DNA of 64,000 nt from Ensifer adhaerens (lineage in GTDB: Bacteria; Pseudomonadota; Alphaproteobacteria; Rhizobiales; Rhizobiaceae): contig NZ_CP015880.1 in the NCBI RefSeq assembly GCF_000697965.2, positions 3,110,001 to 3,174,000 of the forward strand. The letters run 5' to 3'. Position 1 is the first letter of the stretch; the number at the start of each line of letters is the position of its first letter. Below are positions 20,914-29,110 of the stretch, piece by piece. The position numbers and the translations under genes are program-made. The notes beneath the pieces are model-generated. The model made no database searches and had not been told where the DNA came from. It was given only the letters and a program-made list of their open reading frames with translations.

Positions 20914-20929
20914 GTGCGAGATCTCGCAC
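20914..20929. repeat. 16-bp perfect palindrome after GFA copy 2
   Basis: GTGCGAGATCTCGCAC begins 3 bp beyond the stop of GFA copy 2 and only 4 bp from the other palindrome. It may be a weak terminator stem (no T-run) or a second operator. Confidence 0.5.
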
Positions 20930-20932
20930 GCG

Positions 20933-21340
20933 TCAGAGATGACGGAATTCGGCAGGCGTTTCATCCCAGCGGTCGTTCCGGCCATCCAGATATTGCACCG
21001 ACACCTTAGCCAGGACCGTCGGATCGACATCGTCCAGCGTTGCGACATTGATGCTGCAATAAGCGCCGCCGAGTTCCTCGACATAACCATGGCTATAGGA
21101 GGCGATGCCGCAGGCAGGGCAGAAGCGGTGGTTGCCAACCTTGGCGCCAAACTGATAGAGCCCAACCTGATCTTCCGGTGACAGGAGGCGAAAATCCTCC
21201 GGCTGGACCTGTGCACCCCAGTAGCGGGCCTTGCCACAGAACGAGCAATTGCATCGCGTCGTCCCCGCATCGAGATCGAAAGTCGCTTCGTATCTGACCT
21301 TGCCGCAATGGCAACCGCCGCTGTAAGTCCTTCTCGCCAT
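20933..21340 (-). CDS. GFA-family zinc protein, copy 2
   Basis: A 135-residue paralogue of the gene at 20387. The zinc ligands are conserved: CHC (Cys10, Cys12), CNCSFC (Cys30, Cys32, Cys35) and FCPACG (Cys74, Cys77). Shared blocks include FDLDAGT, RYWGA, GHGYVEELGGAY, VQYLDGRND and the C-terminal ETPAEFRHL. ATG 21340 is chosen for GGGAGA nearby; an open frame runs upstream to 21415 but would cross the marR operator. It is divergent from a marR gene 95 bp away, with a perfect inverted repeat between them, so MarR control is likely. Confidence 0.88.
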   Translation of the reverse strand: MARRTYSGGCHCGKVRYEATFDLDAGTTRCNCSFCGKARYWGAQVQPEDFRLLSPEDQVGLYQFGAKVGNHRFCPACGIASYSHGYVEELGGAYCSINVATLDDVDPTVLAKVSVQYLDGRNDRWDETPAEFRHL

Positions 21341-21381
21341 GCTCTCATCTCCCTTGCTAAATTGACTTGCTGAAACGACCG

Positions 21382-21399
21382 CATCATGACAACATGATG
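21382..21399. promoter_or_regulatory. Inverted repeat between GFA copy 2 and marR, candidate MarR operator
   Basis: CATCATG-ACAA-CATGATG has perfect 7-bp arms, 42 bp from the GFA start and 37 bp from the marR start. The position in a divergent gap next to a marR gene is the usual arrangement for autoregulation. Confidence 0.6.
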
Positions 21400-21435
21400 T
21401 CATACAAACATTCACACGACGGTGGTGCTGTCAAC

Positions 21436-21909
21436 ATGAAAGATCCCGATCGGACACCCGCCGGAGACGCCTTTGCGGAGTTCGCCATATCGGTACTGCG
21501 GCTAGCGGGCCCGCTGACGCAGGCCGGCGACGCACTCGCCAAACCTTCCGGACAGACGAGCGCCCGCTGGCAGGTGCTGGCCGCGGCAAACCATGCGCCG
21601 ATGTCGGTTGCCGATGCGGCACGCGCGCTCGGCCTTGCGCGCCAGGGGGTGCAGCGCATCGCCGATCTCTTGGAGGCCGAAGGGCTGATCGCCTACAGGG
21701 ACAACCCGACCCACCAGAGGGCAAAGCTCATGGTTCTGACTGCGGCGGGAGAAACGGCACTGCACGACATCAAGGAGCGGCAGGCGGCCTGGGCGGACGG
21801 CCTGGGCGGCGCACTCGGCGAACGACGGCTGCGGCAGGCCTCTGCCTTGATCGCCGAGGTGATCGAGGTGCTCAAGGAGCGCCCCGCGCCAGAGCCGTCC
21901 GAGGACTGA
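21436..21909 (+). CDS. MarR-family transcriptional regulator (1)
   Basis: Winged-helix regulator of 157 residues. The DNA-binding core is ARWQVLAAANHAPMSVADAARALGLARQGVQRIADLLEAEGLI, followed by the wing YRDNPTHQRAKLMVLTAAGE and the C-terminal dimer helix ending VIEVLKERPAP. I chose ATG 21436 because earlier in-frame ATGs at 21394 and 21397 lie inside the inverted repeat at 21382-21399. It is divergent from the GFA gene and convergent with a second MarR gene 12 bp away. The ligand is unknown. Confidence 0.87.
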   Translation: MKDPDRTPAGDAFAEFAISVLRLAGPLTQAGDALAKPSGQTSARWQVLAAANHAPMSVADAARALGLARQGVQRIADLLEAEGLIAYRDNPTHQRAKLMVLTAAGETALHDIKERQAAWADGLGGALGERRLRQASALIAEVIEVLKERPAPEPSED

Positions 21910-21920
21910 CCGGCCGCGCG

Positions 21921-22367
21921 TCAAGCCAGCCTTAAGAGATCGGCACGCAGGCGGTCCGAACCGCCGTCATCGAGCACCGGATCGAGCGCCTCATGCAGGT
22001 TCCGCCAGATCGGCACGGCGCGCGCCAGCAGCGCCTGCCCTTCGGTCGTCAGCCGCAATCGCCGCGACCGCCGGTCGTCGGCATCCGGGAAGCTTTCGAC
22101 CAGGCTGCGCCGTTCCAGCGGCTTCAACGCCGCCGTCAAGGTCGTCCGGTCCATGGCAAGAAGCGACGCCACCGAGCCCATATTGGGCGGCGCCGGGCGG
22201 TTGAGCGACATCAGGAGAGAGAACTGTCCGTTGGTGATATCGAGCGGGCGCAGCGCCTCGTCGAACCGGCGGGCAATGGCGCGCGCTGCGCGTTGCACAT
22301 GCAGGCAGAGGCAGGTGTCCTTCACATGCAGGGTAGTGTCGAACGAAACAAGCGGCATTTTTGACAT
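21921..22367 (-). CDS. MarR-family transcriptional regulator (2)
   Basis: A 148-residue MarR protein. N-terminal Cys residues (HVKDTCLCLHVQRAARAIARRFDEAL) precede the winged helix NGQFSLLMSLNRPAPPNMGSVASLLAMDRTTLTAALKPLERRSLVES, then the wing DADDRRSRRLRLTTEG. The CLCLHVQRAAR start is typical of a MarR subgroup in which the cysteines might sense oxidants, though this is inference. It is divergent from DUF899 with a palindrome GTTGATATCAAC between them, so it probably controls the DUF899-DUF1579 pair. Confidence 0.87.
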   Translation of the reverse strand: MSKMPLVSFDTTLHVKDTCLCLHVQRAARAIARRFDEALRPLDITNGQFSLLMSLNRPAPPNMGSVASLLAMDRTTLTAALKPLERRSLVESFPDADDRRSRRLRLTTEGQALLARAVPIWRNLHEALDPVLDDGGSDRLRADLLRLA

Positions 22368-22378
22368 GCCCGATTAAT

Positions 22379-22390
22379 GTTGATATCAAC
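22379..22390. promoter_or_regulatory. Palindrome in MarR(2)/DUF899 gap, candidate operator
   Basis: GTTGATATCAAC is a perfect 12-bp palindrome, 12 bp from the marR start and 39 bp before the DUF899 start. Confidence 0.55.
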
Positions 22391-22428
22391 GTAAATAGTC
22401 AAGTGCAACGTTGGAAGGAGGAACGGGC

Positions 22429-23157
22429 ATGAGACAGGATCACGCAGTGGTATCGCCTGGAGAGTGGCTGAAAGCGCGCAAAGATCTGCTTGCGCTGGAA
22501 AAGGAACACACCCACGCACGCGACAAGGTCAATGCCGCCCGGCTGGCCTTGCCCTGGGTGAAGATGGAAAAGACCTACGTCTTCGATACGCGGGCGGGCC
22601 GCAAATCCCTGTCCGAGCTTTTCGACGGCCGCAGCCAGCTCATGGTCTACCATTTCATGTTCGGCCCCACCTGGGAGGCCGGTTGCCCCGGCTGCTCCTT
22701 CCTGGTCGATCATTTCGCCGGCATGCTGCCGCACCTCAACCATCACGACGTGACGCTGGTCGCCGCATCGAACGCGCCGCTCGCAAAGATCGAAACCTAC
22801 AAGAAACGCATGGAGTGGGATTTCCCCTGGGTCTCGGCGGAAGGCAACGGCTTCAACCATGACTTCCACGTGGCCTTTTCGCCAGACGAGCTCGCAAGCG
22901 GCAAAGTCGGGTACAACTTCACCGACATAGAAAGCGCCAATGCGCATGAGGAACTGCCCGGTCTCAGCGCCTTCCAGAAGGGCGAGGACGGCACGATCTA
23001 CCACACCTATTCGTCCTATGCCCGCGGGCTCGAGGAACTCGTGGGCACACTGATGCTGCTCGACCGCGCACCCAAGGGGCGCAACGAGGACGGGACCATG
23101 AGCTTCGTTCGCCGCCACGACGAATATGATCGGGAGCCCGGACGCAAGGCGGGCTGA
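22429..23157 (+). CDS. DUF899 family thioredoxin-like protein
   Basis: A 242-residue member of the DUF899 family, a thioredoxin-fold group. The CxxC-type active-site segment is TWEAGCPGCSFLVDHFAG (Cys86, Cys89), preceded by YVFDTRAGRKSLSELFDGRSQLMVYHFMFGP. The later part has NAPLAKIETYKKRMEWDFPWVS and ends in EYDREPGRKAG. ATG 22429 follows the excellent site GGAAGGAGGAA. Function is unproved; redox or peroxidase-like roles are suggested from the fold only. It starts a run DUF899-DUF1579-VOC on one strand, next to a MarR gene. Confidence 0.85.
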   Translation: MRQDHAVVSPGEWLKARKDLLALEKEHTHARDKVNAARLALPWVKMEKTYVFDTRAGRKSLSELFDGRSQLMVYHFMFGPTWEAGCPGCSFLVDHFAGMLPHLNHHDVTLVAASNAPLAKIETYKKRMEWDFPWVSAEGNGFNHDFHVAFSPDELASGKVGYNFTDIESANAHEELPGLSAFQKGEDGTIYHTYSSYARGLEELVGTLMLLDRAPKGRNEDGTMSFVRRHDEYDREPGRKAG

Positions 23158-23257
23158 GGTCCGCATCCCGGCGGACGGAACTTTTCGCCCGCAAAATCGT
23201 TTTGAGAACGCTCGCGTGCCGGGCCGAACGTCTGCGCCCGGTCAAGAAGGAAATCCC

Positions 23258-23734
23258 GTGAGAGCAGAACCGGAAGAAGCGCACCGCTGGCTCGAGCAAT
23301 TGCTGGGCGACTGGCACGTTCGCGCGGCCGGCTCCGATGGCGAGCCCGATGGCAGTGGCCCCTGGACCGAGCATGTCCGGTCACTCGAAGGCCTCTGGAT
23401 CGTCTGCGAGGGTCAGGGAACGATGCCGGGCGGCAGTTTCGGCCAGACGCTGATGACGCTCGGCTTCAATCCGCAGACAAAACGTTACGTCGGCACCTGG
23501 GTCGGTTCGATGATGAGCCACATGTGGATCTATGACGGAGAACTGGACGCGGACGGCACGTCCCTCTCCCTCTACTGCGAGGGGCCAGATTTCGAAAACC
23601 CCGGCAGGACCATGCGCTACCGCGACGTCATCACGCTTGCCGGGCCATCCCGTCGGCTGCTGACGGCGCAGGCGCAGACAGCGGACGGAAACTGGAAAGA
23701 CTTGATGACGGCGGAATACCTACGTCGGGATTGA
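23258..23734 (+). CDS. DUF1579 family protein
   Basis: A 158-residue protein with the DUF1579-type beta-barrel pattern: LGDWHVRAAGSDGEP, EGLWIVCEGQGTMPG, TLMTLGFNPQTKRYVGTWVGSMM, MWIYDGELDADGTSLSLYCEG, then a final MTAEYLRRD. It starts at GTG 23258, decided by AAGAAGGA 6-10 bp upstream; the frame is open to 23126 but without a start or ribosome site of quality. It lies 100 bp after DUF899 and probably shares its transcript. No known reaction. Confidence 0.78.
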   Translation: MRAEPEEAHRWLEQLLGDWHVRAAGSDGEPDGSGPWTEHVRSLEGLWIVCEGQGTMPGGSFGQTLMTLGFNPQTKRYVGTWVGSMMSHMWIYDGELDADGTSLSLYCEGPDFENPGRTMRYRDVITLAGPSRRLLTAQAQTADGNWKDLMTAEYLRRD

Positions 23735-23863
23735 AAGCCGCGCTGACGACGGCCTTGGCTGTTCGGCCATGCATCATGTCAGGCTGACCCGACAACAGTT
23801 CATTCGAACAGGCAAACAAGTGGCGCCAGATACGCCGCGCCAGAGCAAAACCGGAGGAAGGCA

Positions 23864-24631
23864 ATGGCAGATCACGGCAAATTCGTTTGGTACGAACTGA
23901 TGACCACCGACATGGCGGCCGCCGAGACGTTCTACAAGGACGTGGTCGGCTGGGCCGCCAGCGATGCCGGCATGGCCGGCATCAGCTACACGCTGTTCAA
24001 CGTCGGCGAGATTCCGGTGGCGGGATTGATGACCATGCCGGAAGGCGCGCTCGAAATGAACGTGCCGCCCGCCTGGCTCGGCTATGTCGGCGTCGACGAT
24101 GTCGACGTGAGCGCCGCCAGCATCGCCGCCAAGGGCGGCAAGGTGCACCGGGCGCCGGACGATATCCCGGGTATAGGGCGCTTCGCCGTCGTCACCGATC
24201 CGCACGGCGCGGTCTTCTCGATCTTCAAGGGTACGGGCGATCCGCCGCCGGTCACCGACCCGATGGCGCCCGGACTGATCGGCTGGCACGAGCTTGCCTC
24301 GGGCGACCTCGACACCGCCTTTCCCTTCTATTCCGAACTCTTCGGCTGGACGAAGGACCAGGGCATGGACATGGGCGAAATGGGCATCTACCAGATCTTC
24401 GCCCATGGCGGCGCCCCGATCGGCGGGATGATGACCAAGCCGAAGGAAGTGCCCGCGCCTTACTGGCTCTACTACATCAACGTACCGGCCATCGATGCCG
24501 CCATCGAACGCATCAAGGCTGGCGGCGGCAAGATCGTGCTGGAGCCGATGGAGGTCCCCGGAGGCGCCTGGATCGTTCAGGCGCTCGACCCGCAGGGCGC
24601 CCTCTTCGCACTGGTCGGGCCGAAGCGCTGA
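23864..24631 (+). CDS. Double-domain VOC (glyoxalase/dioxygenase superfamily) protein
   Basis: A 255-residue protein with two VOC modules, residues 1-125 and 135-255. Each starts with a W/HEL pattern (FVWYELMTTDMAAAETFYKDVVGW and GWHELASGDLDTAFPFYSELFGW) and ends with a DPxGAxF strand (DPHGAVFSIFKG and DPQGALFALVG). Both halves keep a candidate metal glutamate, but metal-binding histidines are sparse. Such two-domain proteins (27-kDa antigen Cfp30B-like) are common in actinobacteria and rhizobia and their substrate is unknown. GGAGGA precedes ATG 23864. Confidence 0.85.
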   Translation: MADHGKFVWYELMTTDMAAAETFYKDVVGWAASDAGMAGISYTLFNVGEIPVAGLMTMPEGALEMNVPPAWLGYVGVDDVDVSAASIAAKGGKVHRAPDDIPGIGRFAVVTDPHGAVFSIFKGTGDPPPVTDPMAPGLIGWHELASGDLDTAFPFYSELFGWTKDQGMDMGEMGIYQIFAHGGAPIGGMMTKPKEVPAPYWLYYINVPAIDAAIERIKAGGGKIVLEPMEVPGGAWIVQALDPQGALFALVGPKR

Positions 24632-25083
24632 GACGACTGCTTGTCTCCTTAAATCGTCCTCGACGTAAGGGAACAGACTTGCAGAAAATCAAAGTGTTAC
24701 AGCGACCTTAGCCCGTCTGATAAGACGCGCGGCGCTTTAGGCGGCAGCACAGATCACGTTGCCGTGAAGAGTTGCTGAAGTAAAATGACGACCAACCAAG
24801 TCCAGGCCCGCTTTCGGCAAGAAGGCGGGCAGGATTTATTGCGATCATGGACCGGAAAGCGAATACGGGGGCCGCAAAGCTGGGGTCTGCCGTGCGCCGG
24901 GCGCATCCCTCGGTTGCGGAATAGCCCCTAGTATTTCAGGGTATTTCAAGCATATTTAACATCTTATACGATAGCAGGGGCGGCAAGCACACTGATTTCG
25001 GATGGGTTTCTTGTCGGGTGGCAAGAATTTGTCGCGATTGTCGAGCAGACGGGCGGCGACGTGAGTGGAGCAACTTCGCGCAA
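24632..25083. other. Intergenic region with 56-bp repeat
   Basis: This 452-bp gap holds the 56-bp repeat copy B (24685-24740) but no convincing gene. The last 140 bp before 25084 should contain the promoter of the diguanylate cyclase; no clear boxes. Confidence 0.5.
24685..24740 (+). repeat. 56-bp interspersed repeat, copy B
   Basis: Direct orientation; 48 of 56 positions match the reverse complement of 11163-11218. The centre GCGTCTGATAAGACGC-like dyad (CGTCTGATAAGACG) forms a hairpin. It lies 53 bp after a gene stop. Confidence 0.7.
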
Positions 25084-26901
25084 ATGAGCAATAAGGGCAG
25101 CACCTATGCGTCCCCTCAGATGGGCGTAGGGGAAGCGCGTACGGCCAAGGCCCTGCGACGCAAGCTCCAATGGCTGGTGGCGATCGTCGTTGCCTGCACG
25201 GGCATTCTTGCGACCGAAATCATCGCCGCATCCTATAGCGACTTTGTCGTCGCGCGCCGCAACCTGACGGAAGTCATGGCCTTTTGCCGCGTCCTCGACG
25301 CCGCAAACTACCTCTCGGCCGAACGTGGCCCGTCCAACGGTGTGCTCGGCCTTGGCGTAGCGCCCGGCTCGACTGTCCAGGCGCGGCTGGCGGAGTTTCG
25401 TGCCCGCAGCGACGCGGCATTGGCTCAGATCACCGCCGACATCGACAATGCCAGCCGCTCCGAACCGGCCGGCGCGCTTTCGCCAATCCTGGTCGAGGTC
25501 CATCGTCGGCTGATACTCGCGCGTGCGGAAGTCGATCGCATTGCGGCCCTTCCGCCGGAACGGCGGAACCTTGCCGAAATCGAAGCGACGATCGAGGCCA
25601 TGTTCGGCGTGATCGATGCGCTTCGCCCCGCGATCGACTGGAACATTCAGCGCCTGACCAACACCGACCCGAACCTTGCGGGCATTGCCCTTGCAGCCCA
25701 GATGCTTGCCAATCTGCGTGAGGACGGAGGGCGCCTCGGCTCGCACGTCATGGCGCCCGTTGCCGTCGGCAAGCCGCTCGCGATCAAGAATCTGGCCGAC
25801 AGCGAGCGCACGCGCGGCAGGCTGCAGGAGGTCTGGGCGATCGTCGGCAAGCCGGGCGCGCTTCCAGGCTTGGATCCGTCGAAGATCGGCGATCTCGCCA
25901 AGATCGACCGCGAGTTCTTTGCCGAAGGTTTTGCAATCATCGACAACATCGTCGCCGTCGGTAAACGCTCGGGCGACTACCCGATGACCGCCGAACAGCT
26001 CACCGACCTTTTCGTCCCGAAGATGAAACCGCTCGAAGATCTGCGTCGCGCCTTCATGGATTCGACCGTCGAGCGCCTGTCCGCCAACAAGACCCGCGCG
26101 TCGATCAAGCTCGCCGTGGCGAGCCTTGCGACCTTCTCGCTCTTCCTGATGTTGCTGATCTTGATGCGGCGCGCCCGATCGCTGGTGTTCGAACCGCTGC
26201 TTCTTGCGCGCCACAGCATCATCGAGCTTGCCAATGATCGCCCGATCGCGCGCCTTCAGGGCAAGGGTGGAGAAGGCGAAATGGGGCGCCTGTTCGATGC
26301 GATCGACATCCTGCGCCAGCGCCTCGACGAGCGCACGTTGCTGATGCAGCATCTCGAACGCCAGGCGGAAACCGACGAACTGACCGGCCTGCTCAACCGC
26401 CGCGCGCTGGAGCTGATCGGCGGCGCGGAAGACACGGACGGCAAGGATCAGGACGCCTGTCTGATCCTGATGGACATCGACCATTTCAAGCAGATCAACG
26501 ATACCCACGGCCATCTGATCGGCGACATCGTGCTTCAGGAAACCGCCCGCATCATCCGCAATTCCGTGCGCAATTCCGATCTCGTCGCCCGCTTCGGCGG
26601 TGAGGAGTTTGCCGTGATCACGCCCGGCGACAGCATCGAGTCCGCCCTTGCCCTTGCCGAAAGGATCAGGGTCAACCTCGCGCACGAACCGATCGTCCTT
26701 GCCGACGGACGGAAGCTGAACGTCACCGCCAGCTTTGGCGTGGCCGAGGGCCGCAGCGCGAACGGTGGCTGGAAGCACCTGATCGAACTTGCCGATAACG
26801 AGCTCTATCGCGCCAAGTCCGAGGGCCGCAATCGCGTCTGCGGCCAGCCGGCCGAAGCGACGCACCAGCCGTTCAAGGCGATGAAATCCGCGCGCGCTTA
26901 G
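25084..26901 (+). CDS. Membrane diguanylate cyclase (GGDEF domain)
   Basis: A 605-residue signalling protein: TM1 near residues 27-49 (LQWLVAIVVACTGILATEII), a large alpha-helical sensor region, TM2 near 343-363 (VASLATFSLFLMLLILM), a HAMP-like stretch, and a C-terminal GGDEF domain of about 165 residues. DELTGLLNRRAL, LMDIDHFKQINDTHGHLIGD and the active-site loop FGGEEFAV are all intact, so it should make c-di-GMP. No I-site RxxD is apparent just before GGEEF (RNSDLVARF). Start 25084 has a weak ribosome site; GTG 25018 is an alternative. Its stop overlaps the convergent LysR gene by 29 bp. Confidence 0.92.
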   Translation: MSNKGSTYASPQMGVGEARTAKALRRKLQWLVAIVVACTGILATEIIAASYSDFVVARRNLTEVMAFCRVLDAANYLSAERGPSNGVLGLGVAPGSTVQARLAEFRARSDAALAQITADIDNASRSEPAGALSPILVEVHRRLILARAEVDRIAALPPERRNLAEIEATIEAMFGVIDALRPAIDWNIQRLTNTDPNLAGIALAAQMLANLREDGGRLGSHVMAPVAVGKPLAIKNLADSERTRGRLQEVWAIVGKPGALPGLDPSKIGDLAKIDREFFAEGFAIIDNIVAVGKRSGDYPMTAEQLTDLFVPKMKPLEDLRRAFMDSTVERLSANKTRASIKLAVASLATFSLFLMLLILMRRARSLVFEPLLLARHSIIELANDRPIARLQGKGGEGEMGRLFDAIDILRQRLDERTLLMQHLERQAETDELTGLLNRRALELIGGAEDTDGKDQDACLILMDIDHFKQINDTHGHLIGDIVLQETARIIRNSVRNSDLVARFGGEEFAVITPGDSIESALALAERIRVNLAHEPIVLADGRKLNVTASFGVAEGRSANGGWKHLIELADNELYRAKSEGRNRVCGQPAEATHQPFKAMKSARA

Positions 26902-27784
26902 CCAGGAAATCAAGTACCACCCGCACGCGCGCCGGCAGGGCTCCACCCTGCCCGTGGAACACCGCATGGAATGCCTCGATGTCGCCCGGGTTCAAGTGCT
27001 CGGCGACCGCCGTCAGCCGGCCGCAACGGATATCCTCCTTGACCGTAAACGTGGGCAGTCGCGCCAGCCCGACACCGGCGAGCGTAAGCTGGCGCAAACC
27101 CTCGCCGTCGCTCACGCGGACCTGCTCCGTCGGCGCCAGCGTGAAAGGCTCCCCGTTCGACAGGAGCGGCCAACCATCGATCGAACGCGCATAGCTATGG
27201 CTCAGCCTGTTCATCGCTTCGAGGTCGCCGACACTCTCGGGCATGCCGAACCGTTGAAGATAGGACGGCGCGCCCACGATCGTCATCGACGTGCTGCCGA
27301 GCTTGCGGGCGATCAGGCTCGAAGACTTCAGAGGACCGGCGCGCACGGCGATGTCGGCCCGCTCCGCCATCAGATCGACCACGGCGTCGGTCTGCAGGAT
27401 ATCGAGCGAGACCGATGGAAAGGCCGAGAGAAACTCCGGCAGCACCGGCATCAGCACATGCACCGCATAGGAAGCGCTGACGTTTAGCCGCACGCGGCCC
27501 TCGGGCGTTTCGCCTGAACCCGCCTCGCGCTCCGCCTCGTCGATATCGGCAAGGATGCGCACCGCCCGCTCATAGAAGGCACAGCCTTCCGCCGTCAGCT
27601 GCAGCCGCCGCGTCGAGCGGTTGATGAGCCGGACGCCGAGCCTTTCCTCCAGCCTCTGCACGAGCTTGCTGACGGCCGAGGGTGTCATGCAGCAGACCTT
27701 TGCGGCGGCCGAAAAGCCGCCGAGCTCCACCGCCTTGGCGAAAACCGCCATCTCCCCCGAACGGTTGATAGACAAGCGCGACAT
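26873..27784 (-). CDS. LysR-family transcriptional regulator
   Basis: LysR protein of 303 residues. The winged helix is MAVFAKAVELGGFSAAAKVCCMTPSAVSKLVQRLEERLGVRLINRSTRRLQLT, and the effector domain starts near residue 95 (GRVRLNVSASYAVHVLMPVLPEF). This matches the AaeR/DmlR-like branch. It is divergent from an aldo/keto reductase 129 bp away, which is its probable target. The 3' end overlaps the diguanylate cyclase by 29 bp. Confidence 0.93.
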   Translation of the reverse strand: MSRLSINRSGEMAVFAKAVELGGFSAAAKVCCMTPSAVSKLVQRLEERLGVRLINRSTRRLQLTAEGCAFYERAVRILADIDEAEREAGSGETPEGRVRLNVSASYAVHVLMPVLPEFLSAFPSVSLDILQTDAVVDLMAERADIAVRAGPLKSSSLIARKLGSTSMTIVGAPSYLQRFGMPESVGDLEAMNRLSHSYARSIDGWPLLSNGEPFTLAPTEQVRVSDGEGLRQLTLAGVGLARLPTFTVKEDIRCGRLTAVAEHLNPGDIEAFHAVFHGQGGALPARVRVVLDFLAKRARISSP

Positions 27785-27913
27785 GTGACTTCAACTCACA
27801 AATGATGTTCTTTCATCCGGTCTACATCGCAAATGGCTGCGATACCACCTTCTCCTGGTGGGCGAGCGGACTTCCGCTCTCGCAAAGACAAAACCAACGA
27901 GGAGTTTGACGAC

Positions 27914-28948
27914 ATGGAATACAGACGGCTTGGATCATCGGGACTGAAAGTGCCTGCCTTGAGCTTCGGCGCCGGCACCTTCGGCGGCAAGGGGCCGCTC
28001 TTCAGCGCCTGGGGCAACAGCGACGCCGCGGAAGCCCGGCGGCTGATCGACATCTCGCTCGAAGCCGGCGTCAATCTCTTCGATACCGCAGACGTTTACT
28101 CCGACGGTGCGTCCGAGAGCGTGCTCGGCGCGGCCATCAAGGGCCGGCGTGATGCCGTGCTTCTCTCCACCAAGATGGCATTGCCGATGGGCGACGGACC
28201 GAACGACGCCGGCACGTCGCGCACGCGTCTCGTCAAGGGCGTCGACGATGCCTTGAAGCGGCTCGGCACCGACTACATCGACCTTTTGCAACTGCACGCC
28301 TTCGACGCGGGAACGCCGGTCGAGGAGGTGCTTTCGACACTCGACAGTCTGGTTGCCGCCGGCAAGCTGCGCTACGTCGGTGCCTCAAACTTTGCCGGCT
28401 GGCAATTGATGAAATCGCTGGCTGTCTCGGAGAAGCACGGCCTCGTGCGCCACGTCGCCCACCAGGTCTACTATTCGCTGGTTGGACGCGACTACGAATG
28501 GGAACTGATGCCGCTGGGCGCCGACCAAGGCGTCGGCGCTCTTGTCTGGAGCCCGCTCGGCTGGGGACGTCTCACCGGCAAGATCCGCCGCGGCAAGCCG
28601 TGGCCCGAAGGCAGCCGCCTGCACGACACCGCGGCCTTCGGCCCACCGGTCGATGATGAGAAGCTCTACGATGTCGTCGACGTGCTCGACCAGCTCGCGG
28701 AGGAAACCGGCAAGACGATCCCTCAGATCGCCATCAACTGGCTGCTGCAGCGCCCGACGGTCTCGAGCGTCATCATCGGCGCCCGCAACGAGGAGCAGCT
28801 TCGCCAGAACCTCGGCGCCGTCGGCTGGTCGTTGTCAGCGGACCAGATCGCCCGACTCGACGCGGCGAGCCGAACGACGCCGGCCTACCCCTACTTCCCC
28901 TACTACCGCCAGGAGGGTTTTGCCCGCATCAATCCGCCGATCGTCTGA
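27914..28948 (+). CDS. Aldo/keto reductase
   Basis: NADPH-dependent oxidoreductase of 344 residues with the (beta/alpha)8 aldo/keto reductase fold. The catalytic tetrad is visible as NLFDTADVYSDG (Asp, Tyr), TKMALPMGDG (Lys) and LLQLHAFD (His). The C-terminal NADP loop is VIIGARNEEQLRQNL. The length and YGxSE-like SDGASESVLG belong to the AKR12/YajO-YhdN-like group. ATG 27914 follows GAGGAG. The divergent LysR gene is a likely regulator. The substrate is unknown. Confidence 0.9.
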   Translation: MEYRRLGSSGLKVPALSFGAGTFGGKGPLFSAWGNSDAAEARRLIDISLEAGVNLFDTADVYSDGASESVLGAAIKGRRDAVLLSTKMALPMGDGPNDAGTSRTRLVKGVDDALKRLGTDYIDLLQLHAFDAGTPVEEVLSTLDSLVAAGKLRYVGASNFAGWQLMKSLAVSEKHGLVRHVAHQVYYSLVGRDYEWELMPLGADQGVGALVWSPLGWGRLTGKIRRGKPWPEGSRLHDTAAFGPPVDDEKLYDVVDVLDQLAEETGKTIPQIAINWLLQRPTVSSVIIGARNEEQLRQNLGAVGWSLSADQIARLDAASRTTPAYPYFPYYRQEGFARINPPIV

Positions 28949-28965
28949 CCGAGGATGGCCAATGT

Positions 28966-28991
28966 TTCGCACGCCCGTCCGGGCGTGCGAA
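28966..28991. other. Perfect 11-bp hairpin after aldo/keto reductase
   Basis: TTCGCACGCCC-GTCC-GGGCGTGCGAA starts 17 bp after the stop. There is no T-run, so it is at most a processing or weak termination hairpin. Confidence 0.5.
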
Positions 28992-29110
28992 TGCGTTGCG
29001 CCGCCCTGATTTTCTGCGGGCGCTTTCGCGCTTGCATTCTCGATTTGCATTGCACAAACTTCGTGGCGATGGGGGGCGTCAGACCCGCCACGAAGGGGAT
29101 CAAATCCGGC

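Noticed and set aside
20914..20929. Palindrome as a true intrinsic terminator of GFA copy 2
   Set aside because: No T-run follows on the minus strand, so it is listed only as a palindrome.
24964..26967. 667-residue minus-strand frame opposite the diguanylate cyclase
   Set aside because: The plus-strand GGDEF protein has exact catalytic motifs; the minus frame shows none.
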